From the NCBI RefSeq assembly GCF_001039355.2, contig NW_019775511.1, positions 303,855-328,860 of the forward strand: a stretch of DNA of 25,006 nt. The letters are read 5' to 3'. The notes below the pieces were generated by a model. It was given only the letters and a program-made list of their open reading frames with translations, had not been told where the DNA came from and ran no database searches. Of the stretch, positions 18,569 through 25,006 are shown piece after piece. The stretch comes from Lingula anatina. Lineage: Eukaryota; Brachiopoda; Lingulata; Lingulida; Lingulidae. The number at the start of each line of letters is the position of its first letter. Position 1 is the stretch's first letter. Both the position numbers and the translations under genes were made by a program.

Positions 18569-20113
18569 GTGAGAAGGGGTTACACATCAAACAACCCTCA
18601 GGGACGGATTGCAGAGTTGTTAATGAATGGAATGCTTGTTTTATTTGTTTGGTTTTCATTTCCTCCCTTATGTTTAGTAGCAGGAATTTGTGCATTTTTA
18701 GTGTATAAAGCTACATTTACAGATGGTATATCTTTGTAAAAAAATTGGGTCATTAACCATTATTGTAGCAGATGTGAATTAAACTTCTTACTGCAGGAAG
18801 ACTATCTAATCTTTTTCTTGTCCTGCCCAATTCAGCGTGGCTCAGTTAAATTCTTTTAAGATTTTCAGCACTTCTAGTTTTACCTATTTTGGCCTTTCAT
18901 TTCTGTCTCTTATGTCGTTGCTCTCATTCTCTATAAAAGCAAACAAACAAAAACATATTTTAAAAATGGTCATACAATTTGTGATATCTGATTTTATTTG
19001 GATATTAGAAGTAATGTCCTGCAATGGATCTAACATTAGAAATAACAGAAAGAAATTTCCTCCCTGTGGCATTTAATGCGTCTACTGTCTGCTGCAAAGT
19101 GTTGGTACCCAAAGTATAACCATCTGTAGGTGTAGTTTTAGATGTTACAGCTAGAACAGATCTATTACTGTTGTTGTTATACCAGACCACAAATCCCCAT
19201 TTGGGCATGTGTTTCTTGGGATATATAACAGTCCATTTTGAGCAATGATTTGTGGGATGCCATCTACTGAACGCCAAAAAATATTGGTGACATAAAATAC
19301 AATAGTACTATATGCTGACTTTTTTCTCATAATACGAATAAAAAACAAGTACATAACTCAGAACAAATACTACTAAAATGAAGAAGTATAAGACCAAATA
19401 TAATTACAGTTTTGTCCAATTTCTAAACTTTATTTGGCCAATTTTATACCACATGTTAGTAGTCATTGGATATAGAACTATGATAAAGAATTTATAATAT
19501 GTAGGTTAAGCCAGTAACTGACCTTTCATTAGTGAGAGCTCTCACAAATGAGCTTGACAGGAAATTAGAATCTGTTTATCACTTCCAATACCTAGGTCAC
19601 ATTGACGTGACTCACATTTTCGCAATTAATATACTCATGCTCAAGAAGAGCACTATTTATTTATTTTTTTATTTGGGGGTTGTAGGGATATGCTATATTT
19701 ATCAGAAAAACGATATTTGTAGTAGCATGAATCCTCTGCGTGATCCCTCTATTGCTTCCAGCTATGCATGAATCATTTTTGTTATAATAATTCCAACCAT
19801 GCAACCACTTTTCCTTCTAAAAAATGGATGCATCAAAAACAACATTCATTTCAATAAAAAGAAATGTATATCCCAGGTCACATACCCAAAAGAGGAGGGA
19901 ATTGTCAGATTTATGGAGGGAGTCAAAAGTAATTTCCACTTCAGGAGACAAAGTTTCTTTTGACGAGAATTTTTTTTCTGCACCCTGTATGTTGGCCAGG
20001 TGCCAAAACTTCCCAGCGATGCACATTCTTTGTCATAGTTATGTTTTTTTTTTTTTTTTGTTCCACCTATAAGCTTTCTGTCCTATTCTTTTGATTATTC
20101 ACTTTCATTTTAG
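18569..20113 (+). other. RIMS: Intron between alternative exons A and B
   Basis: 1.5 kb of AT-rich sequence with no supported gene. A TGCATG motif (RBFOX-type) lies at 19765-19770. Minus-strand open frames at 19005-19277 and 19817-20026 are less AT-biased than the surroundings but show no domain I recognise. A poly(T) run at about 20044-20059 precedes the acceptor region of exon B. Confidence 0.8.
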
Positions 20114-20349
20114 GGGAACTAGAAACCCATCCGTACCCAGATTCACATGCTATGCAAAAGAAAGGGGTGACCTTGAGCAGTCGAGGTCGGTCTCAAGGCC
20201 GTTTAGGTCAAGGTGAAGGTCAATTAGGCCAAGGTCACATGAGGAATGATCGGAATGATCACAGATGGTCTGAAGTGCCTATAAAAGACTCTGGAATTGA
20301 CACTGGTCTGTCAAGCAGTAATCAAACTCTGTATGAAGACAGCACTAAG
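20114..20349 (+). CDS. RIMS: RIM alternative exon B (Gly/Gln linker with DSGIDT motif before PDZ)
   Basis: This 236-base exon follows acceptor TTTCATTTTAG (20113) and ends AAG|gtacac, a weakish donor. Joined to the phase-1 G of the exon ending at 11360 it begins GELETHPYPDSHAMQKKG, continues with a Gly/Gln repeat (GRLGQGEGQLGQGH), then WSEVPIKDSGIDT and GLSSSNQTLYEDSTK, and ends in phase 0 to join HPVTW at 22307. The WSE-x-x-IKDSG[IV]DT run matches a segment I recall in long vertebrate RIM isoforms at the same place (WSEPQIKDSGVDT), which supports orthology. It is the alternative partner of exon A at 18471. It contains a DSG-type sequence resembling a beta-TrCP degron. Past the donor the frame stays open to 20431, but that part is unlike RIM and is treated as intron. 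Confidence 0.88.
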
Positions 20350-22306
20350 GTACACAGTACCATTGGGTGTGGGAAAAACCAGCAGTTTCAGTATTCCCTT
20401 TTGGCAGTTTCAGTATCCCCGGTAGATAGATAAAAAAACGGTAGCATAGAAATAGTTGCTAGATTGGTGGATTTTTATGGTGGGACTTTCTTATTGCAAA
20501 TCTAAGCAGCAGTGTGCCATAAGAAGTTTGAGATTTGTATGGAAGTTAATTTATATAACATGGAGTTAAATTAGAATTTAGTGCCTGTACAAATCTGAAA
20601 TAAGTAGTGTAACACTGTTGCTTTTTTTAAACTCAAAATGCTTTCCTCTTAGGTTGGTTTTGGAATTTTTAGACTAACACTACAGTCATATGTTACTTAA
20701 AGTTTTGTACAGTATATACATATGTTATGGTCAGTTGGTTGGATATTATATTCCTTAATTGTCAGTGTATGATAATTTGTACCATTTTTTAATGAATATA
20801 TCAGTATTAAGGGAGAAAACTGCAGGGGATACTGAAATTTTTTTTTCTTTTTTTTTTCTTCAGTGGGTTCTACAATGCATACTGCTCATAGATCACTTTT
20901 TTGAATGGATGTTTTTTAACTGAAGCAATTTCCTTATTTCATCTTTCACATTTGAGTGTTTACACTTACAAGATCTAAATTAAGGATCTTTGTAGTTTTG
21001 TTATTTCAAAAAGATATATAATAAAATTCACCTGACATTGTCTGTGAAAAACTGACTGATTATCCTTCCATTTTGGCACCAGTTTTCCTGTTAATTTAAA
21101 AGCAAAGAAATGTATGCATTGGTCTTCTCTAGCACAATTTAGCAACTTCAGCATTGTGTTTGGTTGTGAAATTTGCTTGCAATTTGCAAACTAAGCCCTA
21201 GGGGTTATTTAATAAAATTTGGCACTTTTTTCTCGCTTTCTTTGGGTAAGGAGTTGGGAGGCTTCCATTAAACCCTCTTTTTAAAAACTGTTGATGATTT
21301 TTATGAGTGAGTCCCTGTTTGGGGGAAAAAGGAACAATACAACAGTTACCATTTTGGTATTCTGATTTCTTTACACTGAACTTGTCCATTATAGGGACTA
21401 CAATATTTCCAGGTGGCTTTCTAGTTCCCATATGATATTGTGTTTTCTTCTTCTTTCCACACATATTGTGTTCTCATTAATATTGTGGTAGTTGGTGATA
21501 TTTGGCATGACATTTAACTTAATTGTGAAGGCTTTATGTAATTGTCAGTACCTGGAATTTTATGAAATAGTGAAAAAAAAAATGAACAGCATTTTGTCAA
21601 ATGTTAGCTTATATCATACACTTATGTATGCATGATTTTGTTGAGCATTTTTCTTGAAGCTTCTACATCAATCTGCTGCCCCCTCATTTTCTTTTAAATA
21701 TTTTATAGCTGTAATTTGACTGAAATGTTTGTAGCTCTGTGGACCTCTTCAGACAAGTACTGCTTCAGACCGAAAAAATGATCCAACTTGTGTCTTCATA
21801 ATTTAAGTCACAGAAAAAGAGACGATGTATTGTACCACAAAACTTTTTATTCCTAGTTAACAGTTTTCATTGTTTTATGATGAAAGTTGAATTTTTTTTC
21901 GGTCTGAATTGGCCCTTGTCTTATTGTGCCTTTGGCACGTTTTTTCAAATTGCCCTAATTTTTGTCTGTAACAGTTTCTAGAATGGCATGCAGCCTTCAT
22001 TATATAATAGTTCTCACTCTATCTGTTTTTTATTATTTAAAGAATTAATGTATTTACCAGATTAAAAGAAAATTTAAAAGTAGCAGTAAAATATTTATAA
22101 TAAAGGGGTTTTTTTTAAAGAGAAATAGAAATGTTGAATACATAAAAATAACTTTTTGGTTAGGCAAAGGCTTCACCACCAAGTAAGCATGCACAATTTT
22201 TGAAAATATTTTAACATGCATTTCATTTAATGTTTATTTTTCATAAAATCTGCATTTTCATTTGTTTATTCATTTGCGTGGTCACATGTTTATTTATGTT
22301 TTTCAG
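20350..22306 (+). other. RIMS: RIM intron, 2.0 kb
   Basis: AT-rich intron before the PDZ exons. It includes an inverted-repeat element at 21764-21908 and a strong acceptor-like tract ending CTTCAG at 20863 with no convincing exon after it. The rest shows nothing I can identify. Confidence 0.85.
21764..21908. mobile_element. 145-bp inverted-repeat (hairpin) element
   Basis: TTCAGACCGAAAAAATGATC (21764-21783, continuing CAACTT) is inverted as AAGTTGAATTTTTTTTCGGT (21884-21903, continuing CTGAA). The arms are about 25 bases with a few mismatches around a ~95 base spacer. It has no coding capacity; MITE-like. Confidence 0.65.
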
Positions 22307-22415
22307 CACCCAGTCACTTGGCGGACCGCAGACGATGGAAAGAAAGTCATAGGTCACATGATCTTGAAAAAGGGTGTCGCGGACGGGAAGGGAAAAGATT
22401 CTGGGGGAATTCTGG
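22307..22415 (+). CDS. RIMS: RIM exon: first strand region of the PDZ domain
   Basis: This 109-base exon follows acceptor TATGTTTTTCAG (22306) and ends G|gtaaga (phase 1). It encodes HPVTWRTADDGKKVIGHM and ILKKGVADGKGKDSGGILG. HPVTW, IG-x-[MI]-x-L-x-K and DSG-x-[IML]LG are the characteristic start of the RIM PDZ domain; I recall vertebrate RIM2 reading HPVTWQPSKDGDRLIGRI. The exon breaks at the G before LKVVGGK. It accepts either alternative exon upstream because both end in phase 0. The neighbouring +1 frame is also open through this exon, which matters for the frameshift produced when both alternative exons are skipped. Confidence 0.95.
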
Positions 22416-23677
22416 GTAAGAATTTTAGCGTTCAAATGGTTATTATATTGTAAAGTACATGTAGGTATGAGACTTTTCTAACTGTCGGCAAATTTTCAAC
22501 TTCTTGGAAACCAAAAATATCATTGGCCTTGGCGGCCACCTGGACCCCACGCCATATTTTCCAACTTCTTCACTAAACCACATTATCATCCCTGGTACAT
22601 GTGCTACATGTAGTTTGTATATATGATAGAGTGCACAAGGAAATGTGTTAGATTTTATAGTTGTCCTTTTAATATGTTATCCATGTATAGAAGTAGAACT
22701 TCGGTAGCAGTTAGAAACAGCACAAGCCATGTGAAATAATCTAGTGCTGTAATTGCTCTAGACCTTTAAATTTTACATACTTTACAACTCAGTTATGCAA
22801 GTTGTTTAATGTGAAGCACAGAAACATGTAGAACTGTCAAATAAGCTAAGCATGCATGTTAATTAGTGTGACTCAGGGACTGGAGATGTGGTTTTCTTGT
22901 GTGCTAGCTTATTTCCTACAGTGTATTGTGGTTATTAATGTTTAATGTGCTCTATTATATCAGAGGTACCAACTTCATGTATTTTTGCGTATTCTACATT
23001 ATAAAATTATATACTATCACATTACTTAGACTGCACATAATATGAAACAGTTTTATTAGTTGTGCATTTTCAATCAACAAATAAAAATCCATTTGTCAAT
23101 GGCTACAGAAAAATTAAATGAGATATTCTGCCAGTCAATATTTCATATGCTGACTGTCAGACTTCACATAACAATGTCACTTAGTTACCTGAAAATTTGT
23201 TCACAATCCTCATAAATTTCAGCTGTAGAAAGAAAAAATCTGTTCCATGAAATTTGTTCAAGATAAAGGATAAGTTATTTTGTACAGGATGAGCTATGGG
23301 AAGTCTGCTGCATAGAGTTGGTTATATTTGAGAGAAAATTTTAATAGAAATGATTGTGCTTTTTGAATAGCTTCCTTAAAAAGAGGGCATAGTACAAAGC
23401 TGACGTGGTGGTTGATTTATTGTGGTATGTTTAGATGTACCGGTGTGTATTAGTAGTGGTGAAATGCATTGTGGGAAGGATGTGATGTACGCAATTGTTG
23501 TAGATAGATGTAGTTTACTGATTAGTTTTAGTACATGTGGCTATTTATGCTTTTGCAAGTGTAAAGATTCTTGTAACAGCTTTATTGCATAAAATCATTT
23601 ATTTTTTATTTTTATTTCATTTATTTATTTGTTTATTATTTTTTGCTTGGTAATTTTCATATTGTTGAAAATTTTAG
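22416..23677 (+). other. RIMS: RIM intron inside the PDZ domain
   Basis: 1.26 kb of AT-rich sequence splitting the PDZ coding region between G and LKVVGGK. No gene, long repeat or inverted element was recognised. Confidence 0.9.
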
Positions 23678-23909
23678 GTCTCAAAGTGGTTGGAGGAAAG
23701 GTGACAGAGGGAGGCCAGCTTGGCGCATTCGTAACCAAAGTTAAAAAAGGCAGCATTGCAGACGTTGTGGGGAAATTACGCCCTGGCGATGAAGTCATAG
23801 AGTGGAACGGAAGGTCGTTACAAGCGGCAACATTTGAGGACGTGTACGATATTATCATGGAGTCGAAACAGGAGCCTCAGGTGGAATTGATTGTCCATCG
23901 AAATATAGA
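23678..23909 (+). CDS. RIMS: RIM exon: core of the PDZ domain
   Basis: This 232-base exon follows acceptor GAAAATTTTAG (23677) and ends ATAGA|gtaagt (phase 2). It encodes the PDZ core LKVVGGKVTEGGQLGAFVTK, VKKGSIADVVGKLRPGDEV, IEWNGRSLQAATFEDVYDI, IMESKQEPQVELIVHRNIE. KKGSxAD, LRPGDEV and EWNG are standard RIM PDZ features. The RIM PDZ domain binds the C-termini of ELKS/CAST and of Cav2 calcium channels, placing release sites near channels at the active zone. Length and motif order look intact, with no frameshift. In vertebrate RIMs the next residues are a DIPRIP-type linker; here the visible next exon is different (24352). Confidence 0.97.
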
Positions 23910-24351
23910 GTAAGTGCATTCTGGGATTGAATGGTTGCTAGTTAGTGCAGTTATGTTTCTTTCTTTATTCATTTATATGAGTTCCCGATTAGAATCGTTT
24001 GACTCGTTATCCATACTGGGAGCTGTAACATCATACACAGTCATTTCTTATATAATACCCAGGCTGTTTATCTCTCAAATTGATGTGATGTAGAAAACTG
24101 TACCACTCATTGTAAAAGGGGATTATATACGCACATTTGACAGTCTTTCTGTCATTAAATAATCTCATTGAAAAAAAACACAAAAATTAGATATATATTT
24201 TTAATCTTTTTTTGAATTATTATCATAAACCCAGACACTTATATTATTTTTATGAATCCTTCAACACTTGTATTTTCAAGATTTGTTCCCCTGCAGGGTC
24301 CACTGTTTACCTCTGTGTTGTTAACTGTAATGTTCTCTTTTAATTATTCAG
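23910..24351 (+). other. RIMS: RIM intron after PDZ core
   Basis: 442 bases of AT-rich sequence. Nothing is recognised beyond its splice sites. Confidence 0.85.
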
Positions 24352-24449
24352 ATCCGATATGGTTCATGGCAATCATGACAGAGAACACAGGGACCGGGAA
24401 CACAGAGAACATAGGGAACACAGGGAACGAGAGAAAGTGGATCGGCAAG
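24352..24449 (+). CDS. RIMS: RIM exon: His/Arg/Glu repeat linker after PDZ
   Basis: This is a 98-base exon between TTAATTATTCAG (24351) and donor CAAG|gtaggg. It takes the GA of the PDZ exon plus its first A to make Glu, then reads SDMVHGNHDREHRDREHREH followed by REHREREKVDRQ, and ends in phase 1. The coding DNA is a degenerate 9-base tandem repeat around GAACACAGG, an in-frame minisatellite. Phase agreement and the lack of stops support it as an exon. It does not match a RIM segment I recall. Its length is not a multiple of three, so skipping it would need a downstream exon of different phase. The exon it joins lies beyond the window. Confidence 0.75.
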
Positions 24450-25006
24450 GTAGGGGGTGTGACGAAAAATGGATTCTCCCTTGTCTTATCTTAGAAATAC
24501 CATAAGAATTTACTGATGTCGGACTGCATGAATTAATGGTATTTTCCAAAAGAGTGTTCTGTTTGTAAGACGTGGTAATGGAGATGAAGACATTTTAAGT
24601 TGGTTTTATGTCAGAAAATACATTTTTTTTTTCATAATTAAAATTGATAAATCTCAAAACTGAAAATAAAAAAAATAAAAAAACTACAATTGAGATGTTT
24701 GAAAAAATTTTGGACATTCTCTGTTCCATTATAACCTCTGAAACAGTGTCTTTTTCATGATAATCAAACACAATCACACTTAAAGGTTGTCGTAAATGTC
24801 CTTTTCAACTCAATTTAGTTAAAACACAGAAATCTCATCTAACACAATTGAGGGGAAATTGGCCTTTTCATCACAATCTGGGTGAGAAATGGAAACTTTG
24901 ATGAAGGAAACTGATGTAGAACAGCCATTTCAATTTAATATGGGTGAGAGACAAAAGTCTCGTTCAGCTGATTGGAGTTAAATGGCGACAAAAATCTCAC
25001 CAAAAG
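24450..25006 (+). other. RIMS: Start of downstream intron
   Basis: Begins at donor gtaggg. AT-rich, with short A and T runs near 24620-24690 and a loosely repeated CAATCTGGGTGAGA / AATATGGGTGAGAG phrase near 24880-24950. No exon was identified before the end of the window. Confidence 0.75.

Larger units (their letters stand above)
1552..24449 (+). other. RIMS: RIM (RIMS family) gene, internal part, eight exons visible
   Basis: This is the span of one presynaptic scaffold gene. Exon order follows the family: Rab3/Munc13-binding zinc finger, disordered linker, conserved pre-PDZ block, PDZ domain. Every junction is phase-consistent: 1792 (phase 0) to 8307, 9340 (phase 2) to 10573, 11360 (phase 1) to 18471 or 20114, 18568 or 20349 (phase 0) to 22307, 22415 (phase 1) to 23678, and 23909 (phase 2) to 24352. 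All introns end in AG. All begin with GT, apart from an optional GC donor at 1778. The N-terminal start codon and the C2A and C2B domains lie outside the window. Assignment rests on recognised family motifs read by eye, not on a search. Confidence 0.93.

Noticed and set aside
18569-18739. Extension of exon A past 18568 into a hydrophobic, membrane-like tail
   Set aside because: It follows a good gtgaga donor and is AT-rich, and a membrane segment is not expected in RIM. A phase-1 donor at 18578 (gttaca) that would allow joining to exon B is very poor.
20864-20926. Strong acceptor-like tract followed by a short frame ending in TGA, a possible alternative last exon
   Set aside because: The acceptor looks good, but the ~20-residue peptide (WVLQCILLIDHFFEWMFFN) has no RIM similarity and no polyadenylation context was identified.

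Overview
The window is one stretch of a split, intron-rich animal gene. On the + strand I recognise eight exons of a RIM protein (Rab3-interacting molecule, RIMS/unc-10 family), the active-zone scaffold that links Rab3 vesicles, Munc13 and calcium channels at presynaptic release sites. The gene starts before the window, because the first exon seen opens inside the Rab-binding helix. It runs past the end, because the C2A, RIM-BP-binding and C2B parts are missing. The AT-rich introns are full of microsatellites, minisatellites and MITE-like elements. Together with an invertebrate-looking RIM sequence, they suggest a marine invertebrate (echinoderm, hemichordate, lophotrochozoan or similar). The exact clade cannot be fixed from sequence alone.

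Layout: 1-1551 upstream intron with a ~94-112 bp tandem repeat. 1552-1792 exon with the first six zinc-binding cysteines. 1793-8306 repeat-rich intron. 8307-9340 exon with the last two cysteines and a long charged, disordered linker. 9341-10572 intron with a MITE-like element. 10573-11360 exon with the rest of the linker and the highly conserved block before the PDZ domain. 11361-18470 large intron. 18471-18568 and 20114-20349 two alternative exons. 22307-22415 and 23678-23909 the PDZ domain. 24352-24449 a His/Arg/Glu repeat exon. The remainder is intron.

All exon junctions agree in reading phase. The most interesting result is that exons 18471-18568 and 20114-20349 share the same entry phase (1) and exit phase (0). 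Using either one keeps the frame. Using both gives a stop at the third codon of the second, and using neither gives a stop inside the PDZ exon. The sequence therefore enforces an 'exactly one' rule, as for mutually exclusive exons, yet the two exons are not similar to each other. Both resemble segments I recall at the same position in vertebrate RIMs, so the choice may be ancient. A second splice choice lies inside the zinc finger: a GC donor gives the family-standard protein, and a GT donor 15 bases downstream adds five residues.

No RNA gene, CRISPR array or second protein-coding gene could be supported. The other open frames are short, AT-rich and unrecognised.
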